A DNA stretch of 64,000 bases from contig NC_092334.1 in assembly GCF_046630445.1 (NCBI RefSeq), positions 194,440,001 through 194,504,000 of the forward strand. Direction: 5' to 3'. Shown here one piece after another: positions 23,999-34,446 of the stretch. Position numbers and translations under genes: made by a program. The notes under the pieces are model-generated. The model searched no databases and was not told the origin of the DNA. It saw only the letters and a program-made list of their open reading frames with translations. Positions within the stretch are counted from its first letter, which is position 1; every line of letters starts with the position of its first letter. This stretch comes from Rutidosis leptorrhynchoides. Taxonomy: Eukaryota > Streptophyta > Magnoliopsida > Asterales > Asteraceae.

Positions 23999-25010
23999 TA
24001 TACTTGTTGCCACCATAATCGTATAATAAGGCGTTAATTTCTCTATAATCAATATTAACAAATCACTTGTTCCGAGACTAAGTGCCTTGTTTCGAGACCA
24101 TGTGATATCTTTGATGTGGTATGGTTATTGCTGAATGGTGTAGTTATTCTGGAATGGTATGGCGGTTCCGACTATAAAGTGTCGGATGAATGTCTTCATT
24201 CTTGGTTAGGTAAAAGGACTTTACCTGATGTTCACTCCAAGTGCTTCTTCACGGTCTTCTCCTGGCAGGATATGGCTGCTTGTCGGTTCATATATTTATC
24301 CATAGTATCTTGTGGATATTGTCAGGTGACCAGTGTGTCCGGCTGAGTAAACCTTGATGTGACAATATATTCTGCAACCTCTTTGCTACATTTTTACCCG
24401 GGCGAGTGGTGCCGAGGTCTGACTCTCTAGTCCGAATGGGTTTATGTGCAGTCACGACCAACTTCTATCTGGAACATCGCTTCCCGGATGTGTACTGGAA
24501 TGATCTTCTAGCCGGTTTGCATAAGTATGACCGAGAGGATGCATTCCCTCTTGGACCGTTATGTCAGTTAATTCGAAACGGGACTTCGTTAAGTGTATAT
24601 TATCGATACGAATTCTTATGCGTATCATCAGTAGTATATCATGTACTCTTATACATACTTTTTTTATAACTAGTAATCATTTTAACTATTGCTATGATTA
24701 AAAGTAATAGTTATGTTTGGTTAAAATTATTTATCTATAAGTTCCAGTTGGTAACTTGGGATTACTTATTAATTTACAAGTTATATTTGAATTTTAATAA
24801 AAAAAATGCAGGAATTATCATTGAATTTATATACTCTGTATTTAAATTCTAAATCAACAATTAATGTAAGTTAACATTTTTCAATTATAACAAAAATTCT
24901 TACATCTATAAATTCTATTTATTTATTTTTTACTTACAAGGAAATTTCTTTTTAAGTGATTTATTTTGATTTGTAATTCAAAATCTATTGTTTAAAATTT
25001 AGAGGGCATA
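23999..25010. other. Unclassified region with two short ORFs (24116-24346, 24406-24669)
   Basis: GC content rises between 24040 and 24610 and two short plus-strand ORFs occur (MVWLLLNGVVILEWYGGS; VTTNFYLEHRFPDVYWND). I do not recognise either and see no splice structure joining them. They may be exon or transposon remnants. 24670-25010 is AT-rich without features. Confidence 0.3.
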
Positions 25011-25140
25011 CGGAAGGGTAGTTAGCTTAACGGTATCGATATGACCCTTCTAATCAGGAGGTTGAGAGTTGAAGTCATGCTTAGGACAATTTTTATACAT
25101 ATATCGTGGTTAATTCATGTAGTAGTGTAATTTGGAGGGC
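25011..25140 (+). repeat. Possible tRNA-derived SINE head
   Basis: TAGCTTAACGG (25023-25033) resembles a Pol III A box and GAGTTGAAGTC (25066-25076) a degenerate B box. Between them CCCTTCTAATCAGGAGG resembles the anticodon arm of tRNA-Arg(TCT). No tail or target duplication was found, so this could equally be a decayed tRNA pseudogene. Confidence 0.4.
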
Positions 25141-25439
25141 CTATATCGATTTTTTCGCTCTAGACATCAAAATTCATAGGAATCGCCCTGCCGGATATTA
25201 TTTGTTTGTTTCTGTAATATTCGAATACCCCTTGGTTTGCAATCTTGATCATCCTCTATCATATTGAGAAAAAACTGTAATAGACTTGTATTGCTTTAAT
25301 TTGATAGGAGGCATGGAATTGCTATTACGTGAATTATGTATAGACCACTCCAATTGATGTAAGCTTTCGGTAAACAAGTTTATATAATTATGCTATATCG
25401 ATCTGTATATGTGAACTTTCTCAAACTTTTTGCACATTA

Positions 25440-25503
25440 TACGCTTTGACAAGGAGTTCATGCTTGATGCTTTACATCAAGAAATTGAAGACCGGGAGCT
25501 GGT
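25440..25503 (+). other. Possible orphan exon
   Basis: The frame FDKEFMLDALHQEIEDREL runs to CTG|GTGTGT, a donor-like junction. No partner exon is visible and the family is not recognised. Confidence 0.2.
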
Positions 25504-25774
25504 GTGTTTACTTACCCATACATAGATTTTTTTGTTCTTTAATATTTTGATATTTTTATTTGTTAAATTTAACTTATGATGCTACTTTTCCTCTGCCCAT
25601 GTAAGGTACTGTATAATGTTGGAGTAATAGTTTTTTCATCTTTTCATGCTCATTCCTACCATAGTTTAGCTCATGCCTCATGATCCGAGTTAGCATCATG
25701 ATGGCCATGATTTAATTGGTTTATATCAACATCTACTTTCCGTAACATATATTTTCTGTTTTGTCTCTTATATA

Positions 25775-27539
25775 ATGCCGTTTTCCCCAATTCTTATCCC
25801 TTCATCTTCTTCACCAAACCCTAATTCTTTGGCGGACTGTTCAACGGCAACGAGGCTTCCATCTCAGGTGGGTACACTTGGAGATTCCGTTCACCCAAGT
25901 GTTAATCCTCTGTCCGATGGTGGTCATCCCGATGATTTTAATCGTACCATGTTCATCGGGAGGCTCGAAAGCTCAGTTACACGTCATATGGTGGAGAGCA
26001 TGTGTGGTAAAATTGGGGTTTTGCAAGAGATCAAGTTCTGTCCTTCACGGAGGTATATTCGTTCGTTTCTTTTGATAAGGGGTCGATGCCATTAAGGCGG
26101 TGTCAACTCTAAACGGGTCGAGAATTGTTGGTCGGCCAATATACGTAGGGTGGCCTAAACGTAAGAAGGTGGGTGGTTCTGGTGGCTTTGGTAAATCGAC
26201 AAAAGCTTCTCTCAGGTGTAAGCTGTCTTCCAATCCTTTGATCTCTCATCGTATTGGTTTGTCGATTTTACTGCTTGATTTGCTTCCAATTACTGATGTT
26301 AAGGTTTTCGAATTTTTGGTATCTTGTTTTGCTCGTGTTTCACAAATTTGCAAATTTGGTCCCTTAGGGGTTATCTGTATTTGTAGTGATGTTGATAGCT
26401 TTAACAATTTGATTTTTGCTAAGGAGCATCAATTTGTTTTGGTTTCCCCGTTTGAGGAACTAGCTTTGGTTTTTCATTGTTATGTTTGGCTGGAAATTAT
26501 TGGCATTTCGGCTTTATATGTGTCGAAGAAAAGTGCGGTGAAAGTGGGTGAGCTTTTTGGTGAGGTTATGGTTGTTGCCAATGCATCCTCCTCTTTGGAC
26601 TGTATTGGTTCAATTTTAGTATTTGTTAAATCCTCGACAACTAGGCACATCCATGATTTAGTCAATGTGGATTTGGAATTGAAGGCGAAGTACTCGAGTT
26701 GCAATGTTTGGGTTAACAAGGTCACGGATTTGAAGTGCCTCAATAGGGTTCTTTTTGAAGCTTATGATAAATGGTTGTTGGAATCTACGAATCACTTTGT
26801 GATGTTGAGCATTTCGGGTAGCGATGGGTCCATCCTTAAACAGACCGAGACGAACACATATGGGAATCCCTCTTCACAAGTTTATGCATCACATCTCAGA
26901 TATGTTTCAGGGGCCTTCGCATCAGTTGCTGTTGATTCAGTGTCTTGCCCTTCGAACCCTCCTGTTGACGTCTCGAGCCCGGTTGAAAATTGTTCTAGTT
27001 TAAGGTTTGAGTCTCCTTCTAATGTTTTGATTAATGATGTGGTACCTTCTCTCTCAAACTGTGAGGTTCACCCACCCGTTGTTGGGTCGTCGAGTGGCGG
27101 CTTTGTCGAAGTGAATGTCTCTATTGTTAATTCATGTGACCTCGGGGATTCGTCTACGTCAAAACAGATCGAACCCTTAATGGTGACTTCGAAGGAAGGT
27201 CTTAAGCTTCCTGCTTTAGATGTTGATGCCTCTTGTTCTGTTATTGCTTCAAATATTTCTGATGCAGGTTCGTGTTTAAATTCGGGTAATGAAGTGTTGG
27301 GGAATTCTGATGATGTTTGTGGTGTTGAAGTGGATCGGAACGTTGATTTTTTGATGGTCTTGAGAAGGAAGGTTTGCTCCCTCTTTCTGTGCCGGGTATT
27401 AGGATTGGCAGTACTTCGGCAAAGGTCTCTTCATATGCGATTGAAAATCGGTCGAAGAAGAAATTTGTTCGTTTGAAGGTTGATGGTATGGTTTTTAAGC
27501 CGATCATAAAGTCTCGGAAAGGTAAAGGGGTTGTAGAGT
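25775..27539 (+). pseudogene. LINE ORF1 (RRM protein), frameshifted
   Basis: The ORF starts MPFSPILIPSSSSPNPN. An RRM follows: RTMFIGRLESSVTRHM holds RNP2, and after frameshifts near 26055-26080 the RNP1-like strand (SFVSFDKG, partly out of frame) and VSTLNGSRIVGRPIYVGWPK. A central region (LLPITDVKVFEFLVSCFARV to LAKEHQFVLVSPFEEL style text) resembles the DUF4283-like part of plant L1 ORF1. A Ser-rich linker follows. Another frameshift near 27350 precedes the conserved C-terminal block (VPGIRIGSTSAKVSSY, VDGMVFKPIIKSRKGK) that ends at TAG 27537-27539. It presumably bound the element RNA in a ribonucleoprotein. Confidence 0.75.
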
Positions 27540-27810
27540 AGTTTGTGATCGGTTTGTTGTTTTTGTGGTGTTTGGGTAGATTTTGGTTTTTGTTTGAGTT
27601 TTGTATTAGATTGTGTTCCAGACTCGTTTTAGTGATCTTGTTGCTCAAGGCTCGGGCTTAGTTAGTTGTTGCTCGTTGTTTAGTTTAGGGTTAGTTTACT
27701 GCCCCCGAGCCTTGCAGTGCCTTCGGTTCATTTGTATCTATGTTCGTCTTTTCATCTATTGATGAATAGACTTGGTATTAATGTTATCGTCTTTTTTAGC
27801 CAAAAAAAAA
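25775..27810 (+). mobile_element. ORF1-only LINE copy with poly(A) tail
   Basis: The RRM-containing ORF1 is followed by a 260-bp 3' UTR with the hairpin TTCATC-TATT-GATGAA and an A run from 27801. There is no endonuclease or reverse transcriptase coding sequence. The 5' boundary is uncertain; 25775 is the first supported codon. Confidence 0.75.
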
Positions 27811-27839
27811 AATTTAAAAAAAAAAATAAACCATCAAAA

Positions 27840-28920
27840 ATATAATGTTGTACGATACACATGTTTTGGTGCTTTCCTATGGCCAAATTAATTTACTGTT
27901 GCCGGTATGAACTTCAACTTAGACCATGGCCTATCGTGCGTGAGAGACGCCGCCAGAGGAGGTGACGGATCGCCACATGGTGACGACGATCGGCAGCAAT
28001 TCGCCAGATCCTTCGTTCGTTGGCCCTGCAATGATGCTTTGACGATGATCTGTGGGACCCAGTTTGATTTAAACGGTTCAAAAATGAGTCGTTTGATTTT
28101 TTTTAAATTGAATTCAAATTTTTACCAATATAAATATAACACACACTCTCTCATTTTTTATTCAACTTAAACACACATTTCACTCTCATTTTTCATATAC
28201 CACTCTCATTTTTTTTTTTATACAATTTCAATTCATCAAACATGGTTTTTACAAACATTGTTACCTTCAATGTTAATGTCGGTGATTTTTTTCCAACGAT
28301 ATGAAGCAACACTCCGGTAGAACTGTCCATACGTTGGACGTTGTTATTAGCGGCGTTGATGTTTTTACTTTGTTCGACTATTTAGGACGATATATTGATT
28401 TCGAGGCATCCAAGTTTGCGATGAAAAAGAGGTGGAGTTCGTGTGGCTAGAGAATAACGATCAATGGGCAGAAATACTCGGAAAAGCTATAATAAAGTCG
28501 ACAAATGTCTTGTTATATACCAAGGGTATTTGGGATGAAATCCATCACGAAACTGATCGTAGTCAGGATGAATATTATACCGATTGAGTGGTATTATATC
28601 ATTAATCGTAGTTTTAGTTTAATTAATGTGATCGTTTTTTTAATTAATGTAATCGGTTTTTTTTTAAATGTAATGTTTATTTTTATTTTTTTAATTTACG
28701 TATCTTATTTATATTTATAATTATATTTATATTTTGAATTTATATAATAATTAAGAATAGGTAAAGTTAATTGGTGGAGTTTATGATATTGAGAGGTTTG
28801 TGAAAGGAATGTTAAGAAAATGATAAAGGTGTTATGCTGATGTGATGTTGATATGAAGGAGAGAATGTCAGTGCAAGAATAGAACTATAGGGAGTGACAT
28901 TATTATTTGTTTTTATTATA
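27840..28920. other. Unclassified element-like region with a 49-codon ORF (28301-28450)
   Basis: A GC-rich start (27905-28080, CGCCGCCAGAGGAGGTGACG) is followed by a CT-rich, UTR-like stretch (28100-28220), then a coding-like part. The small ORF MKQHSGRTVHTLDVV... ends at TAG 28448-28450, and another frame continues coding-like text (VEFVWLENNDQWAEIL, then IWDEIHHETDRSQDEYY) to TGA near 28587. The layout resembles the transposon fragment at 4671-5535, but no TIR or duplication was found. Confidence 0.35.
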
Positions 28921-29490
28921 TTTCAATTTTCACATACTACTACAATTCCGTATACTTGTTAGTTTAGTTTCTGTGTTCAGTAGTTTGAATTTGCAGCTTT
29001 AATAAGCTGCAAATTAAATTTTATTTCATTAGTAGTTGGTTTATTTGTATTACAAATTACAAACGGGTTACTAGGGTTGTCATTAACTTAAAAAATGACT
29101 AATGTGTTAAATTAATGCACTTATTTAATTGAGGTGGCATATTCCAAGGGGTTAAACTTGCCTAAAAGCTCTCTCTAGAAGTTCATATAACTTCATAGAT
29201 CATTTTATTTAAAGAGTTAGAAGATTATGATTTTTTTATATGCTACTTGTAACTGATCAATTATCTTTACTTTTTAGAAAGTGGATTTGAATGTATTTGC
29301 ATGTCAAAACCAAGATGAGGATATCTAGTACTCTAGTAGTACAACATTCAATGTGCTTTTGCTGATTTAAAATGACTTTTTTCAATCAGGGTACATGCAT
29401 ATAGATTATTAGTACGATATTATAATGATCCGCGTGATCTACTAAGTTTTATGAAAGTGATAAAACTGATTGTTCATGAAGTCATTGTGT
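28921..29490. other. AT-rich intergenic DNA
   Basis: No coding, RNA or repeat feature is recognised. Confidence 0.6.
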
Positions 29491-29499
29491 ATGCTTTTC

Positions 29500-30099
29500 C
29501 GTTTAAAAACAAAAAAAAAGGGAAGAGCTTTGTTCCAAGGAAGATGTTACTTCTTGTGAAGATCAAGTTGTGGGTTCTTCTAGTCCTAATCATAAAGAAT
29601 CATTCCAATATTTGACGGACCATGGATTCATTCCCAATCTTCCGGTATCCTTATCAGTGACAAATCCTCCAACATTCTGACCTATTCATTTCCAAATTGG
29701 AACGACATATGTGTTCGAATTGATAAGATTGATGGATTGACTTCACGTACGGATGAAAGAAATAAGGGTGGATTGAAGGTCGGTTAATTCGGTATTGCTT
29801 GGTTTCCTTTAGCTGGTTAACTTTGTTTTTTAGTTTATTGTTGTGTTTTACTTTCCTTCATAGTTGTCATTCTTATATGCTAATATGTCCGTTTTAGCGT
29901 TAGATTGTCTTTGAGTTAGGAGTTGGATTATGTGGTTTGGTTCAGTTAGAGTTAGCTAGATAGATGTTCGGTTGTAGATCTAACAAGTTTTCTTTTAGCG
30001 AGCCGTTTTTTAAATTGGATGTATCGATAAGTTCCTTCATTTTATTGATGAAGATTTTCTAACATAAATAGTATTCGTTATTTTAGCCAAAAAAAAAAA
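29500..30099 (+). mobile_element. Diverged ORF1-only LINE copy
   Basis: The decayed frame (EDVTSCEDQVVGSSSPN, YLTDHGFIPNLPVSL, then CVRIDKIDGL) parallels the ORF1 C-terminal block of the other two copies. It is followed by a UTR with the hairpin CTTCAT/ATGAAG near 30035-30053, the phrase TTTTAGCC and an A run at 30089-30099, the same ending as the 27810 copy. Confidence 0.6.
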
Positions 30100-30107
30100 G
30101 TAAGGTA

Positions 30108-31150
30108 TCCTTAGACCATATACCATATATAACGTGCGTCAAATGGAATGGGTGACACCAAAATAAGTAATGTGGCGTATGAGTTGGCATTGATTGATGC
30201 CACTAACGCCATCAACGCAGCGTTAGTTGGCGTTATTCATCCAAATAACGGAGAATATAGTTGGCATCATTTTTTGGTTATCTAACTAAAATTTTTCACA
30301 TTACATATTATAAATTTTTTTATTTATATAATCCAACTTTCAATCAAATTTTAACACATGATCATATAAAACTTTTTCACTCACTAAAATTTAACAATCG
30401 CCACTATTTACCTTCACTCCATCACATTGTCACGTCACAGTTAGAATATCACTTTTTTTTTTCAAAAAGTTTATCATCTGACTACACCTCAGTGTCACTT
30501 GAGGTCACGGTTAGACTACTATTAACCCTGCATGTGATGTGGAGGTGGATTTGGTACTTTTTGATCAAAAAGTGCAAATCTGTCTGTGAAGAGATAAGGT
30601 CAACTGACGTCCCCGAGCGCTAGCCCTGGCACTGCGTTAACAGAGTCAGCGGGCGTTAAAATGGTCAACGCTAACTCTAACTCGAAATGCTATTAAAAAA
30701 TAACATTTATATAACTTGATGAGTTATATAATATATTGTTTGACACTTTGTATATTTTTTTTGAAAGGAAAAACAAACTTTATTAATAAGATACTTCGAT
30801 TTTCTATTATAAACCTTATTTCAGTGCCACAATCCCATTGTTGTGATACGCATGATTATTAATGAAATTTGTGATTGATACATGTACACTCGGCAGGGCC
30901 GTCTTATTATTTTTAAGGGCCCTGTTCGAGACGTAAAAATGGGCTCTCTAATACTTGGGCTAAAGACGGAATGTTTAAGAAGTAGACGGCCCGATTCAAG
31001 CAAAAAATGGGATAGCCTGAGAAGACAAGAGTTTAAGCTTTGAAAGTGAGTGGTCTCCCAAATAGAATTTGAATCTGCGACCAGTCATGGAGAAGGACGT
31101 GAGCGTGTTATAAATAAAAGTTAGCCATTATATAAGAATAATAAGTAAAA
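30108..31150. other. Intergenic DNA with MITE-like GC blocks
   Basis: 30190-30240 (GCCACTAACGCC, GCGTTAGTTGGCG) and 30600-30690 (ACTGCGTTAACAG, GGGCGTTAAAATGG) are partly complementary GC-rich ends around an AT-rich middle, suggesting a 500-bp MITE; no exact duplication was found. 30895-30960 carries the AGGGCCGTC/AAGGGCCCTGTTCGAG sequence common in plant repeats. Confidence 0.35.
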
Positions 31151-31159
31151 CATGTATTG

Positions 31160-31397
31160 TGTTATAAAATATCTAGATTGTGTTATAAAATATCTAGATT
31201 GGATGTTAATTTTATTATTATTATATTTCTTGCATAGTAATATTTTATACTATAAATAGACATGTATAGTAACCATTTAAGGTGTACCATTTCTCTTGAA
31301 ATATCAATATCAATATTTCTTCTCTCCTTCTTCTCTCTTTTTCTCTCTTTGTTCTTATAACCAATAAAGGTAGTTATAAGCCTACTGAATTATAACA
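31160..31397 (+). repeat. Copia 5' LTR with duplicated terminus
   Basis: TG...CA ends. The first 42 bp are two tandem copies of TGTTATAAAATATCTAGATTG. A TATA-like ATACTATAAATAGAC lies near 31248-31262, a good core promoter. Confidence 0.93.
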
Positions 31398-31411
31398 CGT
31401 TATCAGCACGA
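31398..31411 (+). promoter_or_regulatory. Primer-binding site matching the tRNA-Ile anticodon arm
   Basis: CGTTATCAGCACGA directly follows the LTR. It does not match a tRNA 3' end. It is the complement of the anticodon arm of plant tRNA-Ile (recalled as TCGTGCTAATAACG), with C opposite the wobble A that is deaminated to inosine. Priming by a cleaved half-tRNA is inferred, as known for Drosophila copia and yeast Ty5. Confidence 0.65.
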
Positions 31412-32020
31412 AGAGCTCCCGCAGGCCACCGTCCTCCGCTGCTAAAACAGTCGGAAGATCTAGAAACCTCCGATGTGTCTTCTGATCAAGAATTTATCAG
31501 CTTGATTTCTTCCACTACTGAGTTATACTCATCGGGTTACATCTCCTGCATTTCTTCCTCTTCATATTTCAATTCATTCATATCATAAATCATAAAAAAA
31601 ATATTATTATATCATATTCTGAAAAGAAAAAAAAATTGAGATCAATCGAACCTTTATTTGATCTTTTCCATTTACACCACACTCTGCCAAATGTTTGCAA
31701 CATTTAACCAGTGTATTGTACACAAAATCCGGTCCACAATACTCATCTACTTTTCTTGTTGTCATGTGGAACGTTAAAATATTAATACTTTATTAAAAAA
31801 TCAATCACTACTATGCCATACAAAAGAGTCCTACTTTATGAAAACCAATTATTAGACAAATGACTTCGACTCGCCTATTATCTCAAATCATGTATTCTTA
31901 TATTCATGAAAAGAACATAGGCAGATTTAATTAAGCATTCTCCCTCACGAAGTGCTCCGTATAATCAAGGTTTATCTAAGCAATCACAAGTCACTAATCG
32001 AGGTAAAAAAAAAAAATTCT

Positions 32021-32300
32021 TATTTATGTTATTTAAGTTATATATGGTCGGTTATACCGCCTGAATTATATTTTCTGTAATCTAACTCTTATTAACTTCA
32101 CTAACATTTATATTTATGTTATTTAAGTTATATATGGTCGGTTATACCGCCTGAATTATATTTTCTGTAATCTAACTCTTATTAACTTCACTAACATTTA
32201 TATTTATGTTATTTAAGTTATATATGGTCGGTTATACCGCCTGAATTATATTTTCTGTAATCTAACTCTTATTAACTTTACTAACATTTATATTTATGTT
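32021..32300 (+). repeat. 90-bp tandem repeat, three copies
   Basis: Units start at 32021, 32111 and 32201 with TATTTATGTTATTTAAGTTA and are nearly identical; a 10-bp partial unit follows. They lie in the gag-less leader region. Confidence 0.95.
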
Positions 32301-32433
32301 AATAAGACCTCATGATTGTACGCAACACGTCATTTGACAACACGGTACTTTATGTACGCAACACGTCATTTGACAACACGGTACCATGGGTCGAGATTAA
32401 TTATGATCAATACGAATACGATGGGGTCTTTAT
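32301..32433 (-). repeat. Captured fragment of a gypsy LTR
   Basis: This 133-bp stretch is the reverse complement of the 11890-12035 and 19920-20055 LTR region, including both copies of CAACACGTCATTTGACAAC and the flanking AATACGATGGGGTCTTTAT. It ends abruptly on both sides. Confidence 0.9.
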
Positions 32434-32511
32434 ATGTTATCTAACATTTATGATTACTTATGCAATTAATCATTATTTATTTCATGCATACTAATGTTTA
32501 TTCTTAAATTT

Positions 32512-32690
32512 ATAAATCTTAAAAGTTAAAATAAGAAAAAGTAGTTTGTATTTTTATTAAAAGTAAATCTTAAAAGTTAAAATAAAAAAAAAAGTAGTTT
32601 GTATTTTTATTAAAAGTAAATCTTAAAAGTTAAAATACAAAAAGTAGTTTGTATTTTTATTAAAAGTAAATCTTAAAAGTTAAAAAAAGA
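32512..32690 (+). repeat. Tandem repeat of about 58 bp, three to four copies
   Basis: Repeated text AATCTTAAAAGTTAAAATA, AAAGTAGTTTGTATTTTTAT, TAAAAGTA with small A-run length differences. Confidence 0.9.
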
Positions 32691-32699
32691 AAAAAAAAG

Positions 32700-34150
32700 A
32701 ATGGTAAAATGGAGTAGCTTTTTGTCAAAAATGAAGTATTGAAAATGAAGTGGTCTCCTTCTATAATTAAAAAAAAAAAATATACTTTCATCAAATGAAT
32801 TTTTTTTGTGGCCGACAATTCCAAACACGAGTCAGTGTTTAGTTTATCAAGAATATCTCTTGATTTGGTGAAAGGTCACGATCACGATATCGGGTGTTGT
32901 GAAAGAATTAAAAAAAAAATTAGTCAAGTGGCCTTTTAAAAACTAGAAAGTTTTTTTTTTAAACAAAAAGTTTTTATATATTTATAATTTACAGGTAACG
33001 TAAAAAAAAAGGAAGTTTTTTTTAAAAACAAAGAAAGTGTTTAAATGAGTTTTATAGAAAGGGGGAAAGCAAAGTAAAAAAAAACTTTTTTCAAAACTTG
33101 TCAAATGTTTTGTTAAAAACGTGACCGTTGAAAAAAGGAGGTTAAATAATAAAACTTAAAAAAACAAATTATTTTTTTTAAGAGTGTGCATCAAAATGGC
33201 CCGTTTAATAATGGGGAGTTAAAAAAGATAGTCAAATTGTTTCAACGAACAAGGGTTCAATTGGATGTTTCTTAAAAAAAAAAAAAAAATCCAAATTTCC
33301 AGTTATTTGATTTAAAAAAAAAAAAAAAAAAACCGTCACCTATTACCCCAACCATACAACACCACTGATGCCACGTTATTTCTTTTTCTATTTCAAACGA
33401 CCATAAACCATTGAATGGATCCTTGCAAAAATTATTAACATTGTTGTTTGGAAACAAGTGACGAGTATTAATATTATATCCTCGACAAGCTGATAATGAC
33501 AAGGAATTTGTGGCCTGTTTAAATGTGATATATAATTTAATCAAATGAAAGTGCACCACTTGATATAATTTACCCCACATGTACGTAAAATAAGAATGGG
33601 TTGATTGGTAGCATAACCTTTCTTGGTCCACCAATATCCTTTTTCTTTAATGAGCCGTGATTTGTGGAAATGTGTATTGGAATTATTAGTCTACTATGAC
33701 TATGATTAATTTTGGCCGTGAACATGATAAGGAGAATTAGGATATAATTGAAACATTTACAAGTGGGGGTAGTTACAAAAGTAAAAAAAATAAAAAATCC
33801 GCGGGTACGGGTAATGGATCCAATGAATCCGCATCCACGACCCGCGGGTGCTATCCCTAATTGTGACAAATACAAATCAACTAAAAGTCTAAAAGATAAA
33901 TGCTCTTATAGGGACCAAATGTTCACAATAATTGCCTAAGCTAGATATGAAACAAATAGTTCATCAAGAAAAAAATATGCATCTAAAGCTTCTACTGAAA
34001 ATTAATGTGCAAGGTACAACATATAACTATATGGTCAAATTCATTTGAGCCTTCGGAGTCACAAGTATATGATGTATATATATTACTCAATTAACAAAAT
34101 AGTAAATCGAAATTAATTCATATGAATAGTAAAACGAAATTAATTAATTT
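32700..34150. other. A-rich non-coding copia interior
   Basis: Homopolymer-rich DNA without gag. 33795-33860 holds CCGCGGGTACGGGTA and GACCCGCGGGTGC, an inverted GC block resembling the end of a hAT-like repeat. Confidence 0.5.
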
Positions 34151-34154
34151 ACTA

Positions 34155-34425
34155 TTCACATAAAAAGCGCATATGATTAAAAAGCGCATATGATGAAAAG
34201 CGTAGCGCATATGATAAGCGCATATGATAAAAAGCGAATATGATGAAAAGCGCAGCGCATATGATGAAAAGCGCATATGATGAAAAGCGCATATGGTGAA
34301 AAACACAGCGCATATGATTAAAAGCGTATATGGTGAAAAGGATATATGATGAAAAAGCACATATGGTGATTTATGAAAAAAAAAACACATATGGTGATTA
34401 ATGGAAAGCACATATAGTGATTAAT
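34155..34425 (+). repeat. Minisatellite of AAAAGCGCATATGATG units
   Basis: About 15 imperfect copies of a 16-bp unit centred on GCGCATATG, decaying towards the right into ACACATATGGTGATTA. It lies directly in front of the integrase remnant. Confidence 0.9.
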
Positions 34426-34446
34426 GAAAAGTATATTGTGAAAAAG

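Noticed and set aside
24116-24669. Two ORFs as a new gene
   Set aside because: Short, in different frames, no recognisable domain or splice sites; listed only as unclassified.
33272-33634. 120-aa minus-strand ORF ending in poly-Phe
   Set aside because: Translation of A-runs in the non-coding copia interior.
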